From NCBI RefSeq assembly GCF_004792515.1, contig NZ_CP038865.1, forward strand, positions 828,001 to 892,000: DNA of 64,000 nt. Reading direction: 5' to 3'. This DNA comes from Vagococcus xieshaowenii (lineage in GTDB: Bacteria > Bacillota > Bacilli > Lactobacillales > Vagococcaceae). Below, in pieces: positions 36,060 to 46,129 of this stretch. Under the pieces are notes generated by a model. That model did no database searches. It worked only from the letters and a program-made list of their open reading frames with translations, and was not told the DNA's origin. Within the stretch, counting starts at the first letter, position 1; the number at the start of each line of letters is the position of its first letter. Made by a program: the position numbers and the translations under genes.

Positions 36060-37322
36060 TTAAACCAACTTAATTAGTGTATACTTTTTCTTACCTTTAC
36101 GGACAATAATAAATTTTTCTTCAAAAGAGTTTTCTTTAGAAATAATAAATTCAACGTCACGAACTTTTTCTCCATTAATTGAGATAGCGCCATTTGTCAC
36201 GTCTTCACGCGCTTGACGTTTTGATGGTTCTATTTTGGTTGCAATCAACCAGTCAATAATGTTCATGTCTTCTTTACCAATTGAAGCTGTTGGCATATTT
36301 TTAAAGCCTTCTTCGATTTGACGAGCAGAAAGTTGTTTTACATCACCTGAGAAGAGTGCATCAGTAATCGTTAACGCATCATTTAATGCCTCTTCACCAT
36401 GAACAAATAATGTCATTTCTTTAGCTAATGTTTTTTGGGCTTCACGTCTGTGCGGCTCTGTTTCAACTTTTACAGCTAAGCTTTCTATTTCTTCTTTAGT
36501 TAAGAACGTGAAGAATTTCAAGTATTTTACTACGTCACGGTCATCTTGATTTAACCAAAATTGGTAAAATTCGTAAGGTGAAGTTTTTTCTGGATCTAAC
36601 CAGACTGCACCACCGGCTGTTTTACCAAACTTCGTTCCGTCAGCTTTTAACATTAGGGGGATAGTTAGACCAAATGCTTTTGCTTCAGGTCCTACTTGTT
36701 TGCGAATCAATTCTAAACCAGCAGTAATATTTCCCCACTGATCAGCGCCTCCAACTTGTAAACTAACGTTATGGTTTTGGTGTAAGTGTAAAAAGTCCAT
36801 AGATTGTAGAATTTGGTAAGTAAATTCAGTGAATGAAATACCTGTTTCTAGACGACTTGCGACGATGTCTTTTGCTAACATTGTATTGACATTAAAGTTC
36901 TTACCATAGTCACGTAAAAAGTCTAAAAGTGTTAAATTACTTGTCCAGTCATAGTTGTTGACTAATGTTAAATCTTGTTCGTTATCTTTACTAAAAAATA
37001 GTTTTTCCATTTGATGGGTCAATTTAGTGACATTATGCTGAACTTGTTCCATTGTCTGTAATTGACGTTCACTTGTACGTCCGCTTGGATCACCAATTGA
37101 ACCAGTAGCACCACCAATTAAAATATAAGGATGATGACCGAACATTTGGAATCTTTTTAGCATCATAAAAGGGATAAGGTGACCAATATGCATACTATCT
37201 CCTGTTGGGTCAACGCCACAATATAAAGAGATTTTATTGTTTTCTACATAGTCTCTTAATCCTTCAGCATCTGTTTGTTGGTTAATGGCATCTCGCCATG
37301 TTAGTTCATCAATAATATTCAT
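36060..37322 (-). CDS. tyrS: tyrosyl-tRNA synthetase
   Basis: Class I aminoacyl-tRNA synthetase charging tRNA-Tyr, 420 aa. The HIGH motif is SMHIGHLIPF; the KMSKS loop is KFGKT in KADGTKFGKTAGGAVW. Tyrosine binding is by LYCGVDPTGDS near the N-terminus and the QVGGADQWGN segment. An S4-like RNA-binding domain forms the C-terminus (KPSKRQAREDV-type region and AISINGEKV). The start at 37322 (MNIIDELTW) follows AAAGGAAG; the longer start overlaps that site. It is preceded by a T-box leader. Confidence 0.96.
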   Translation of the reverse strand: MNIIDELTWRDAINQQTDAEGLRDYVENNKISLYCGVDPTGDSMHIGHLIPFMMLKRFQMFGHHPYILIGGATGSIGDPSGRTSERQLQTMEQVQHNVTKLTHQMEKLFFSKDNEQDLTLVNNYDWTSNLTLLDFLRDYGKNFNVNTMLAKDIVASRLETGISFTEFTYQILQSMDFLHLHQNHNVSLQVGGADQWGNITAGLELIRKQVGPEAKAFGLTIPLMLKADGTKFGKTAGGAVWLDPEKTSPYEFYQFWLNQDDRDVVKYLKFFTFLTKEEIESLAVKVETEPHRREAQKTLAKEMTLFVHGEEALNDALTITDALFSGDVKQLSARQIEEGFKNMPTASIGKEDMNIIDWLIATKIEPSKRQAREDVTNGAISINGEKVRDVEFIISKENSFEEKFIIVRKGKKKYTLIKLV

Positions 37323-37352
37323 GTAATTTCTTCCTTTCATTATTGGGATAAA

Positions 37353-37586
37353 AAAAGTCCCTGCAGAGCATTGCTCTACAGGGACGAAATAGACTCATTA
37401 ATTCCGTGGTACCACCCAAATTGTGTAAATTAATACACCACTTTAAACCTCGATAATGGGAGGGAACCACTTAATAATAAATAGAGTGTAATTCGTTCAT
37501 TTATTTGTGCTAAATTCCACCAATCTTTAGCTCTCTATATAACAGGGATAAATGACTACTGTGCTCGATTAAGTTTGAATTATCTA
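37353..37586 (-). promoter_or_regulatory. tyrosine T-box leader of tyrS
   Basis: The minus strand contains the T-box TGGGTGGTACCACGG (37418-37404). It is followed by a terminator stem GTCCCTGTAGAGC/GCTCTGCAGGGAC (37385-37357) and a T run. Upstream stem-I sequence includes AGAGAGCTAAAG. A candidate specifier UAC (Tyr) lies at 37490-37488 in GAATTACACTC. Uncharged tRNA-Tyr binding would favour the antiterminator and raise tyrS expression. Confidence 0.88.
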
Positions 37587-37592
37587 CACTTC

Positions 37593-37621
37593 ATCTTACT
37601 GATTGCTCAACAAAAAGTCAA
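37593..37621 (-). promoter_or_regulatory. promoter of tyrS
   Basis: Minus strand TTGACT (37621-37616), a 17-base spacer and TAAGAT (37598-37593), just downstream of the ABC transporter stop codon. Confidence 0.6.
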
Positions 37622-37633
37622 CCCTAATTGTTT

Positions 37634-39997
37634 TTATTCCGTTCTTAATGCTTCTACAGGGTCCTTTTTAGCAGCCCCTTTAGAAGGAATAAATCCTGCA
37701 ACAAGTGTTAGGATAACAGAAAGAATGATTAAAGCTATAGCGTATTCTGGTTTAAGTGATGCTTTAAATCCATCCATATCTATTAATTTTCCAACGATAG
37801 CATTAATTGGAATCGTTAATAGTATGGTGATTATAACACCGAGTATACCTGATATTAAGCCAATTAAGCCTGCTTCAGCATTAAAGATACGTGTAATATC
37901 TTTCTTACGTGCGCCTAGTGCTCTCATAATCCCTATTTCTTTAGTTCGTTCAACAACTGAAACATAGGTTAAAATACCAATCATTACTGAAGAAACGATT
38001 AAAGAAATAGCAGCAAAAGCAGTAAGAATAACAGTGATGGTATCAAGCATAGTGGTCATCATACCTGTCATCATTTCTGCCATATCAGTATATTCAATCA
38101 TATATTTTGTGTAATCTTTAGATTTTTCACCGAATTTTTTGGCAACTTGGTTGTTATAATTACTGATTATATTAGTAATTGCTTCACGCTCATCAAATGT
38201 TGAAGGGTAGATAGAAATATTTGTTGGTGAAGTATTGCCACCGATTTTTTGCATAATAGTCTTGTTTGTTTCTTCATCGATCATGTCACTTGAAGGCGAC
38301 AGAGCATTTACTGTCGGATGTTCTTTCATAAACTTCACGATATTAGATGATGATTCTTTTGCTAACATTTGTTCTTCAAGTGTGGCGGTATAACCAATAG
38401 AAGCGTTGATTAGAGAAGCTGACGCTTCTTTTGGCTTCATAATGGCTACGATTGTCCCTTTAAGACCGTTATCGTACATCGTTTGGTTGATGGGTTGATT
38501 GATAAAGAAATTCCCCATAGGACTTTTTTCATAAAATTCATCATTAGAAATAATACGTAACTCTTTTCCTAGTAATGTTTTAATGTTTTGGGTGTTATCA
38601 TCGGATAATCCTAACGCTTTAGCAACATCTTTATTTAAGGACTGATCATAATTAACAAATAAAACCAATTCATCTGGCTTTGTTGGATAGCTAAAGCGAT
38701 TATTTGTTGAGTCAATGACTTCATACTGAGAAAGGATATTATCACCATTTTCGGGTAATTTGGTCATTAATGAGCCCATTGAAAACATAGCAGCAGGATT
38801 ATTCATATCCGTATCGCTTTTCTTTACTTGTTGGACATCTCCAGCTTGGTTGGTTGTTAAAACATTTAATTGGTAGCCTGTATCATATGTTAAATTAGAA
38901 AATTTCCCCTTTGCCTCACGTTCTAAATATTGAATAAAGCTCTCACCCTTACCTAAGACATCTTGATCATATATATTTTGGTGAGTAGTGATGGGTTCTT
39001 TAATGGTTATTTGATCTTTTTTAGACGTTTCTTTGTTGGAAGCTTCGCTCATTGCTTCAAAGTTTCCAGCGCTTGTTTGACTAATGGTGATGGGAATACC
39101 GGATAACGTCTCACGTTGTAAATCATCAATGTAGGACTTCATTCCATTGGATAAGGCTAAGACTAATCCGATACTAATAATACCAATACTACCTGCTAAG
39201 GTGACAAGAGCTGTTCTGGTTTTTTTGGTTAGTAAGTTTTTCATGCTAGATTTAATAGCTGAAAAGAACGACATGGCTGTTTTTGATTTTGTAAATGCAG
39301 CATTAGAAGTGTTGAGATCCATTACTGGAGCGGTGTCTTCTAAAATACTTCCATCCGCCACCCGAATAATCCGATCGCTATACTGTTCAGCCAATTCTGG
39401 GTTATGTGTAACCATAATGACTAAACGGTCATGACTAATTTTTTTGATTAATTCCATAATTTGAATACTTGTTTTACTATCAAGTGCCCCTGTTGGTTCG
39501 TCTGCTAATAAGATCTTAGGATTATTCACCAAAGCCCTCGCAATAGCTACACGTTGCATTTGCCCACCTGATAGTTGATTAGGTCTTTTTCTTGCATGTT
39601 CAGCTAGTCCGACATCGGTTAGTGCTTCTAGCGCTCTTTTTTCAGACTCTTTAGCAGAAACACCAGTTAAAGACAACGCCATTTTGACGTTTTCTAAGAC
39701 AGAAAGATGTGAGATAAGATTATAACTTTGAAATACAAAGCCGATGGTTGTGTTTCGGTAACTATCCCAATCTTTATCTTTAAATGTTTTTGTTGAGGTT
39801 CCTTCAACAATTAAATCTCCGGATGTGTACTGATCTAATCCTCCAATAATATTTAAGAGGGTAGTTTTACCACTACCACTTTGTCCTAATATGGAAACAA
39901 ACTGATTTCTATTAAAAGATAAGTTGACCGCTTCTAAAGCAACAGTCTCTTGACCGCCTAGTTGATAAGTTTTTCTAATGTTTTTTAGTTCAAGCAT
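37634..39997 (-). CDS. ABC transporter, fused ATPase and MacB/FtsX-type permease
   Basis: A 787-residue single-chain exporter-like protein. Residues 1-220 are the ATPase: Walker A GQSGSGKT, signature LSGGQMQRVAIARAL, Walker B ILLADEPTGALDS, and H-loop VMVTHNPELAE. A first membrane helix (about residues 262-282) is followed by a large extracellular domain (about 285-650). Three C-terminal helices form the FtsX permease domain, ending FIPSKGAAKKDPVEALRTE. The layout is MacB-like, a family that moves substrates such as peptides or lipoproteins mechanically across the envelope. No two-component system or separate partner lies beside it. The substrate is unknown. Confidence 0.86.
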   Translation of the reverse strand: MLELKNIRKTYQLGGQETVALEAVNLSFNRNQFVSILGQSGSGKTTLLNIIGGLDQYTSGDLIVEGTSTKTFKDKDWDSYRNTTIGFVFQSYNLISHLSVLENVKMALSLTGVSAKESEKRALEALTDVGLAEHARKRPNQLSGGQMQRVAIARALVNNPKILLADEPTGALDSKTSIQIMELIKKISHDRLVIMVTHNPELAEQYSDRIIRVADGSILEDTAPVMDLNTSNAAFTKSKTAMSFFSAIKSSMKNLLTKKTRTALVTLAGSIGIISIGLVLALSNGMKSYIDDLQRETLSGIPITISQTSAGNFEAMSEASNKETSKKDQITIKEPITTHQNIYDQDVLGKGESFIQYLEREAKGKFSNLTYDTGYQLNVLTTNQAGDVQQVKKSDTDMNNPAAMFSMGSLMTKLPENGDNILSQYEVIDSTNNRFSYPTKPDELVLFVNYDQSLNKDVAKALGLSDDNTQNIKTLLGKELRIISNDEFYEKSPMGNFFINQPINQTMYDNGLKGTIVAIMKPKEASASLINASIGYTATLEEQMLAKESSSNIVKFMKEHPTVNALSPSSDMIDEETNKTIMQKIGGNTSPTNISIYPSTFDEREAITNIISNYNNQVAKKFGEKSKDYTKYMIEYTDMAEMMTGMMTTMLDTITVILTAFAAISLIVSSVMIGILTYVSVVERTKEIGIMRALGARKKDITRIFNAEAGLIGLISGILGVIITILLTIPINAIVGKLIDMDGFKASLKPEYAIALIILSVILTLVAGFIPSKGAAKKDPVEALRTE

Positions 39998-40075
39998 TGA
40001 ATAACCTCCTTTAGAAGTAAGTGTATCATAGAAAGATGAACCTAATATTAATTAATAAGTTATTTAGATAAAAAG

Positions 40076-40104
40076 TTGAACATTTGTATTGAATGTAGAA
40101 TAAT
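40076..40104 (+). promoter_or_regulatory. promoter of the CorA-like gene
   Basis: TTGAAC (40076-40081), a 17-base spacer and AATAAT (40099-40104). Confidence 0.6.
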
Positions 40105-40134
40105 AGTAAGAAAAGAGGTTCGGAGGTTTTTTTC

Positions 40135-41061
40135 GTGCATGTGATTAATTTTATAAATAATGCCAATCAAATAAAAGATTGGCAAGTAAAAAAAACTAAA
40201 GACTATTTCATTGTAGCAACGAGTAACCAAATACCTGAAATTTTTGAAAAAATCACAACGTTGTCCCTACCTGTTCATCATGATAAACAAACGGAGTTGC
40301 CAGTTCGTTTTGAATCATTACCACACTCAAATTATTTTAGTTATTTGTTTTTTGATCAATTACCAGGTGAAAATGAGCTTCTATTTGAAAAATTCACTTT
40401 ATACTTATCTCAACATTATTTAGTATTAGAAGTTCAAGCAGAGGGGATGCTACATGATTCATTCGTCAATCAGTTGATGGATACGATTGAGGTGTCAACC
40501 ATTAATAAAACATACATAGACATAATTGATTTTTCTTTGAGCCGTATGTTTGAAAGTTTATATGAATTTGAGGAGTATTTAACAACTATTGAAAATAATA
40601 TTATTGAGATGCAAATGGATGTTAAAATCGATACTATTATTACGTTAAAAAATCAATGTTTTAAAGTGAAAAAATATATGAGAATGCTACTTTATGTAAG
40701 TGATGGACTATTGTTAAATAAAAATAAATTATTAGCTAATTCTGAATTAGGAGCTATTCAAAACATTGATTCTAGGATTAATCGTGTGTATGAGTATGGC
40801 GTTAGTCTGTACGAAATGGCGGTGCATTTACTAGAAATATATGATAGTACAATTAATACTATAACTAACCAAACAATTAATAAATTGACGGTTTTCACTG
40901 TTTTTGCAACACCTATCACAGTATTGACAGGTATATATGGTATGAATTTTATTAATATGCCTGAGCTTAGAAATCCAAATGGTTATTATATTTTATTAGG
41001 GATAATGGCGATCATTTTATTAGTAATCTATTACATTTTGAAAAAGATAAAGTTGTTGTAG
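40135..41061 (+). CDS. CorA-family divalent cation transporter
   Basis: A 308-residue CorA-type magnesium or other divalent-cation channel. A long cytoplasmic N-terminal domain is followed by two C-terminal membrane helices (about residues 250-270 and 282-302). The signature YGMNF closes the first helix and is followed by the loop FINMPELRNPNGY, as in the family selectivity loop. The start is GTG at 40135 with GGAGG eight bases before. It is transcribed alone, divergent from the ABC transporter. The ion specificity is not determined by sequence. Confidence 0.87.
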   Translation: MHVINFINNANQIKDWQVKKTKDYFIVATSNQIPEIFEKITTLSLPVHHDKQTELPVRFESLPHSNYFSYLFFDQLPGENELLFEKFTLYLSQHYLVLEVQAEGMLHDSFVNQLMDTIEVSTINKTYIDIIDFSLSRMFESLYEFEEYLTTIENNIIEMQMDVKIDTIITLKNQCFKVKKYMRMLLYVSDGLLLNKNKLLANSELGAIQNIDSRINRVYEYGVSLYEMAVHLLEIYDSTINTITNQTINKLTVFTVFATPITVLTGIYGMNFINMPELRNPNGYYILLGIMAIILLVIYYILKKIKLL

Positions 41062-41112
41062 CTTAGTTTCAAAAAATGACCTAATTTTGATGTCGTTTTA
41101 TAGAAGATATAT

Positions 41113-41142
41113 TTGGCTTTTTATCAAAAATATTAGTATGAT
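41113..41142 (+). promoter_or_regulatory. promoter of the deoxynucleoside kinase gene
   Basis: TTGGCT (41113-41118), an 18-base spacer and TATGAT (41137-41142). Confidence 0.5.
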
Positions 41143-41180
41143 AATATAAGTCTTGAATGTTGAGGTTGGAGAGGAGACTT

Positions 41181-41837
41181 ATGGTAATGATAGTAGTTGG
41201 TGGAATGATTGGTCTAGGAAAAACAAGTGTTGCAACGATACTAGGTGAACATTTAAAATCAGATGTATTTTTTGAAAAAGTTGAGGGTAATGATATATTA
41301 CCGTTATTTTATACGGCAAGTCCAGAAGAGCAAGAAGCTAAACGTTATCCGTTTTTGCTACAATTAGATTTTTTACAAAGCAGATTTAAAGATATCAAAC
41401 GTGCTTTAGTTCATCCGCATAATGTGTTGGATCGTTCAATCTATGAAGATTGGTATTTTGCAAAAGTTAACAATGAGTTAGGCCGCATTTCAGATATTGA
41501 ATTTAAGTTGTATGAGAAATTACTTGAGAACATGATGGAAGAGTTAGATGAATTACCTAAAAAAGCGCCAGATTTGATGATTTATTTAAAAGGTTCTTTT
41601 GAAACAGTGCTGAGTCGTATTGCTGAACGAGGACGAGATTTTGAGCAAGACGATGAATTAAGAGATTATTATTATGCGCTTTGGAAAGGCTATGATCAAT
41701 GGGTGATGGAACAATATAAAGCCTCAGAAGTATTAATTGTAAATATGGACGAAATGGATGTTGTCAATTCAAAAGAAGATAGAGCCATGTTTATCCAACA
41801 AGTTGATGAAGTGCTTAAGAAAATGGATTTAATATAA
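41181..41837 (+). CDS. deoxynucleoside kinase (dAK/dGK type)
   Basis: Salvage kinase of 218 aa that phosphorylates deoxyadenosine, deoxyguanosine or deoxycytidine; the sequence does not decide which. The P-loop is GGMIGLGKTSVA. The ERS-type motif reads LDRSIYEDWYF, placing Asp-Arg-Ser at the active site. The lid arginines lie in RIAERGRDFE. The start at 41181 follows GGAGAGGAG. Lactobacilli often have two such genes in tandem; only one is present here. A strong terminator overlaps its stop codon. Confidence 0.87.
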   Translation: MVMIVVGGMIGLGKTSVATILGEHLKSDVFFEKVEGNDILPLFYTASPEEQEAKRYPFLLQLDFLQSRFKDIKRALVHPHNVLDRSIYEDWYFAKVNNELGRISDIEFKLYEKLLENMMEELDELPKKAPDLMIYLKGSFETVLSRIAERGRDFEQDDELRDYYYALWKGYDQWVMEQYKASEVLIVNMDEMDVVNSKEDRAMFIQQVDEVLKKMDLI

Positions 41838-41872
41838 AAAAGCTTTTCCTTTTACAAGGAAAAGCTTTTTTT
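41836..41872. terminator. bidirectional terminator
   Basis: A 10-bp stem GCTTTTCCTT/AAGGAAAAGC with flanking A and T runs ends the kinase gene and convergent cls. Confidence 0.9.
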
Positions 41873-43403
41873 ACATTAAAGGTGCGAAAACATTAAGAAT
41901 CGCACGAGCAAGATGACGCCACCAGCCAACGCTTTTTGCATCTTCTAGCGTAATTTCTCTACAAACTTTTTGTACACGTACAAAATCTTGGTAGATTTCT
42001 TTAACGGAATCAGTATCGTACATCCAAATACCATTTTCTAAATGGAGGTAGAGGCTTCTGAAATCAAGATTAATAGAACCTACTACCGCATATAAATCAT
42101 CCACTACAATGCTTTTAGAATGGATAAAACCTGGTGTATATTCATAAATTTTAACGCCAGCTTCTAATAATTGATCATAGTTTGAACGCGTAACAGAATG
42201 TGCATACCATTTATCTGGGATATGAGGGGTTTGAATGCGGACATCTATTCCCGATTTAGCTGCATTACACAAAGCATCCATCAGTGTATTATCAATGATT
42301 AAGTAAGGTGTTGTAATATAAATATAACGTTTTGCTCGATTAATTAAGTTTGAATAGACCGACATACTGATTGCCTCAGACGTAAAAGGGTTGTCTGAAA
42401 AAGGTTGATAAAAGCCGTTTGTATGTTCTAACTCATGATTACGACCTGGATAATAAAAAGTATAATCGTTTTTTTCTCCTCTTAAAAAATCCCACATGGA
42501 CAGAAACATAATAGTGAATCCCCAAGCAATATCACCTTTCATTAATATACCGGTATCTTTCCAATGCCCAAATCTTTCTACTTCATTAATGTATTCATCT
42601 GCTAAATTAATCCCACCTGTGAAGGCAGCTTTACCATCAATAACCATGATTTTCCTGTGATCACGGTTATTAAAAATAGAAGATAGGACAGGCACGATTG
42701 GGTTAAAGACACATGTTTTTATGCCTTTTTGCTCAAGTACTTCATTATATTTATACGGAAGTTTGAATAAGCAACCAAAATCATCGTAGATTAATCGAAC
42801 ATCTACGCCTTTTGCTACTTTTTCTTCTAAAATTTCTAAGATTTCATTCCACATTTTTCCTTCTTCAATAATAAAGTATTCCATAAAGATATACCGTTCT
42901 GCTTTACGGAGTTCTTTTTTCATCGATTCAAACATTTCTTCACCAATTTTTAAATATTCGCTAGCACTATTTTTAAAAAGTGGGAAATCTCCGTAATTAT
43001 AGAGATAGGTAGAGTGTATGGCTGCGTCTTCAGTAGGTAAACTTTCATGGGGATCCAGACTATCAACTGTTTTTTGAATGGCATCAATTTCTTTTTTGTG
43101 AACGTCATCCATTTTTGTTTGGAAACTTTTTTTCGTATAAAGTCGACCAAAAATCAAATAAATCATGACACCAAGGTAGGGTAACAGCATAACGGGTATT
43201 AACCAAGCAATCTTATAAGCAGGATTCCGTCTACTATTAATAATTCCTAAAACAGTCACACCTGAAACGAACAAATAACTCATATAAAAAAAGTTCGCGC
43301 TTGTTTGAAATTTCATGACTATCATATAAATTAACCCAAGTTGGATTAATATAAGGATTGCCGTAAGTACAATCCTATTTGTTGCTGAACGTAAAAATTT
43401 CAT
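41871..43403 (-). CDS. cls: cardiolipin synthase
   Basis: Membrane phospholipase-D-family enzyme joining two phosphatidylglycerols into cardiolipin; 510 aa. Two N-terminal membrane helices (about residues 8-28 and 36-55) are followed by two HKD motifs. The first is HRKIMVIDGKAAFTGGIN, which keeps H-x-K-x4-D. The second is HSKSIVVDDLYAVVGSINLD. Only the HxK and D positions are needed for catalysis and all are present. It is transcribed alone on the minus strand. Confidence 0.94.
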   Translation of the reverse strand: MKFLRSATNRIVLTAILILIQLGLIYMIVMKFQTSANFFYMSYLFVSGVTVLGIINSRRNPAYKIAWLIPVMLLPYLGVMIYLIFGRLYTKKSFQTKMDDVHKKEIDAIQKTVDSLDPHESLPTEDAAIHSTYLYNYGDFPLFKNSASEYLKIGEEMFESMKKELRKAERYIFMEYFIIEEGKMWNEILEILEEKVAKGVDVRLIYDDFGCLFKLPYKYNEVLEQKGIKTCVFNPIVPVLSSIFNNRDHRKIMVIDGKAAFTGGINLADEYINEVERFGHWKDTGILMKGDIAWGFTIMFLSMWDFLRGEKNDYTFYYPGRNHELEHTNGFYQPFSDNPFTSEAISMSVYSNLINRAKRYIYITTPYLIIDNTLMDALCNAAKSGIDVRIQTPHIPDKWYAHSVTRSNYDQLLEAGVKIYEYTPGFIHSKSIVVDDLYAVVGSINLDFRSLYLHLENGIWMYDTDSVKEIYQDFVRVQKVCREITLEDAKSVGWWRHLARAILNVFAPLM

Positions 43404-43639
43404 TATTTAGCTCCTTAATAAAAATGATATCCCTATTATACATGAAAAAACAGAAGAATCGCACGGTTTTTGGTTGGTGAGCCAATATAAGGAGTTTTCT
43501 GTTTGTATAATTATAACAACAGAGCAATCTGTTTTATAACAGATTGTATTTGTTTGATTTGGAATTCACGAGCTTATTTTTATAGAATAATAAAATTTTA
43601 AACTTCAAAAACATTGTTATTATAAGGTTTTTGGTTGTT

Positions 43640-43657
43640 TTGTGAAATGGTTATCAA
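43640..43657 (+). promoter_or_regulatory. candidate Rex (redox) operator upstream of pflB
   Basis: TTGTGAA-ATGG-TTATCAA has the 7-4-7 layout of the Rex consensus TTGTGAA-N4-TTCACAA. The first half matches fully and the second at 5 of 7 bases. Rex represses fermentation genes when NADH is low in several Firmicutes. Confidence 0.4.
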
Positions 43658-43665
43658 AAATAGAT

Positions 43666-43713
43666 AAAAAAATCACAAATAAGTATTGTGATTTTTTTAT
43701 CATGTGTTATACT
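43666..43713 (+). promoter_or_regulatory. pflB promoter overlapped by a hairpin
   Basis: TTGTGA (43686-43691), a 16-base spacer and TATACT (43708-43713). The -35 lies in an inverted repeat (AAAAATCACAA / TTGTGATTTTT, 43666-43697) that resembles a terminator but may be an operator. Confidence 0.55.
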
Positions 43714-43768
43714 TTTCTTGTAAGGCTGTTTCAATCAACCTATATAAATTTAGAGGAGGTCCACTCAC

Positions 43769-46015
43769 ATGAAACAATGGGACGGATTTAAAGGTAATTT
43801 ATGGAAACAAACTGTAAACGTTAGAGATTTTATTCAAAACAACTACACTGAGTACACAGGAGACGACAGCTTTTTAGAGCCAATCGCTCCATCAACTGAC
43901 AAATTATGGACTAAACTACAAGAGTTATTTGAAGTGCAACATGAAAAAAATGGTGTTTATGACATGGATAGTGATATTCCAGCAACTATCACTTCACACG
44001 AACCAGGTTACTTAATTAAAGAAGAAGAAAAAATCGTTGGTTTACAAACAGACGTACCATTAAAACAAGCATTCATGCCTTTTGGTGGTATTAACATGGC
44101 GAACAACGCATTATCTTCTAATGGTTATGAAGTAAGTGAAGAAATGACAAAAATCTTTACTGACTACCGTAAAACACATAACCAAGGTGTGTTTGATGCG
44201 TATACACCTGAAATGCGCTCAGCTCGTAAAAACAAAATTATTACAGGTTTACCAGATGCTTACGGACGAGGACGTATTATTGGTGACTACCGTCGTTTAG
44301 CATTATACGGAATTGACTTCTTAATTGAACAAAAAGTTAAAGACTTAAATAATACTGGTACAACAGTTATGACTGATGATGTGATTCGTTTACGTGAAGA
44401 AATTTCAGAACAAATCCGCTCATTAGGTCAAATCAAAGAAATGGCTGCTTCATATGGTTTTGATATTTCAGGACCAGCAACAAATGCACAAGAAGCTATC
44501 CAATGGTTATACTTTGGTTACTTAGCTGCAATTAAATCTCAAAATGGTGCTGCGATGTCTATCGGACGTATTTCAGCATTCTTAGATATCTACATCCAAC
44601 GTGATTTAGAAGCAGGTGTCATCACTGAATTTGAAGCACAAGAAATGATTGATCACTTAATCATGAAACTGCGTATGGTTAAATTTGCTCGTACACCAGA
44701 TTACAACCAATTATTCTCTGGTTATCCAATTTGGGCAACATTATCAATCGCTGGTATGGGAATCGATGGTCGCTCATTAGTAACGAAAAATGACTTCCGT
44801 ATTTTACATACATTAACAAATATGGGACCTTCTCCAGAACCAAACTTGACTGTATTATATTCATCACACTTACCAAAAGGATTCAGAACATATTCAGCTA
44901 AAATTGCTAAAGAAAGTTCTTCAATCCAATTTGAAAATGATGATTTATTGCGTGCAAATTGGGGTTCAGATGATTGTGCTATCGCATGTTGTGTATCTGC
45001 AACTGTTATGGGTAAAGACATGCAATTCTTCGGAGCTCGTGCTAACTTAGCTAAAGCTGTATTATATGCAATCAACGGTGGGGTTGATGAAAAAACTAAA
45101 ATGCAAGTAGGCCCTAAATTCCGTCCAATGACTGAAGAAAACTTAGATTACGATGAATTTATTGATCGTTTCAAAGATATTATGGATTGGTTAGCTGAAT
45201 TATATGTTAATACATTAAATGTTATTCACTACATGCATGACAAATACGCTTATGAAGCACCACAATTAGCGTTTATGGATAGCGACTTAAAACGTACATT
45301 CGCAACAGGTATTGCAGGTATTTCACATGCGGCTGACTCAATCATGGCAATTAAACATGGTAATGTTAAAGTTATTCGTGACGAAGATGGTTTAGCAGTT
45401 GATTACGTTCCACAAAACGAATTCCCAACTTACGGTAACGATAATGAAGAAGCTGATGCAATGGCTAACTGGATTTTAGAATACTTCATGACTCAAATTA
45501 AACGTCAACACACTTACCGTGGAGCTAAACCAACAACATCATTATTAACTATTACATCAAATGTTGTTTACGGTAAAGCAACTGGTAATACTCCTGATGG
45601 TCGTCGTGCGGGTAAACCTTTAGCACCAGGTGCTAACCCATCATATCAAGATGGTAAATTCTTAGGTGAGAAAAATGGTCTTTTAGCATCATTAAACTCA
45701 ACAGCTCGTTTAGAATATACTAATGCATTAGATGGTATTTCAAATACACAAACAATTAACCCTAATGGTTTAGGTAAAGATGATACAATGCGTATCGATA
45801 ACTTACGTAACGTTATGGATGGTTACTTCAACAACGGTGGTTACCACTTAAACGTTAACGTATTTACAAACGAATTATTATTAGATGCTCAAAAACATCC
45901 AGAAAAATATCCAAACTTAACTATTCGTGTATCAGGATACGCTGTTAAATTCCGTGATTTAACTCCAGAGCAACAAGCAGATGTTATCTCAAGAACTTCA
46001 CACGACAGAATGTAA
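43769..46015 (+). CDS. pflB: formate acetyltransferase (pyruvate formate-lyase)
   Basis: Glycyl-radical enzyme that splits pyruvate with CoA into acetyl-CoA and formate in anaerobic mixed-acid fermentation; 748 aa. The active-site cysteine pair is Cys407-Cys408 ([12 protein letters not shown]). The glycyl-radical site is Gly723 in RVSGYAVKF near the C-terminus. All family blocks are present. The ATG follows GGAGGTCC. pflA follows after a hairpin, so the activase may be expressed at a lower level than the enzyme. Confidence 0.98.
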   Translation: MKQWDGFKGNLWKQTVNVRDFIQNNYTEYTGDDSFLEPIAPSTDKLWTKLQELFEVQHEKNGVYDMDSDIPATITSHEPGYLIKEEEKIVGLQTDVPLKQAFMPFGGINMANNALSSNGYEVSEEMTKIFTDYRKTHNQGVFDAYTPEMRSARKNKIITGLPDAYGRGRIIGDYRRLALYGIDFLIEQKVKDLNNTGTTVMTDDVIRLREEISEQIRSLGQIKEMAASYGFDISGPATNAQEAIQWLYFGYLAAIKSQNGAAMSIGRISAFLDIYIQRDLEAGVITEFEAQEMIDHLIMKLRMVKFARTPDYNQLFSGYPIWATLSIAGMGIDGRSLVTKNDFRILHTLTNMGPSPEPNLTVLYSSHLPKGFRTYSAKIAKESSSIQFENDDLLRANWGSDDCAIACCVSATVMGKDMQFFGARANLAKAVLYAINGGVDEKTKMQVGPKFRPMTEENLDYDEFIDRFKDIMDWLAELYVNTLNVIHYMHDKYAYEAPQLAFMDSDLKRTFATGIAGISHAADSIMAIKHGNVKVIRDEDGLAVDYVPQNEFPTYGNDNEEADAMANWILEYFMTQIKRQHTYRGAKPTTSLLTITSNVVYGKATGNTPDGRRAGKPLAPGANPSYQDGKFLGEKNGLLASLNSTARLEYTNALDGISNTQTINPNGLGKDDTMRIDNLRNVMDGYFNNGGYHLNVNVFTNELLLDAQKHPEKYPNLTIRVSGYAVKFRDLTPEQQADVISRTSHDRM

Positions 46016-46030
46016 GATGATAGATTAGAT

Positions 46031-46063
46031 AAAAACTGGGAATCTTAAATTTTCCCAGTTTTT
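46031..46063 (+). terminator. terminator between pflB and pflA
   Basis: A stem AAAAACTGGGAA/TTCCCAGTTTTT with an 8-base loop and T run. Confidence 0.85.
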
Positions 46064-46129
46064 ATTTTTTGATATTTTCTGTTATTCTTATAACAAAAAG
46101 AGATTAAAGAACAGAAAAGAGGAAGAATT

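Larger units (their letters stand above)
43404..43768 (+). other. 365-base intergenic region before pflB
   Basis: This AT-rich gap between divergent cls and pflB holds no gene that I can support. The first 200 bases show no clear signal. The second part holds the Rex-like site, hairpin and promoter listed separately. Confidence 0.7.

Noticed and set aside
37575..37967. 130-residue plus-strand frame over the ABC permease end
   Set aside because: It is antisense to conserved FtsX-domain codons and to the tyrS promoter, with no ribosome-binding site.
43666..43699. Terminator for an upstream plus-strand gene
   Set aside because: No plus-strand gene lies upstream (cls is on the minus strand), and the repeat overlaps the pflB -35, so it was treated as a possible regulatory element.
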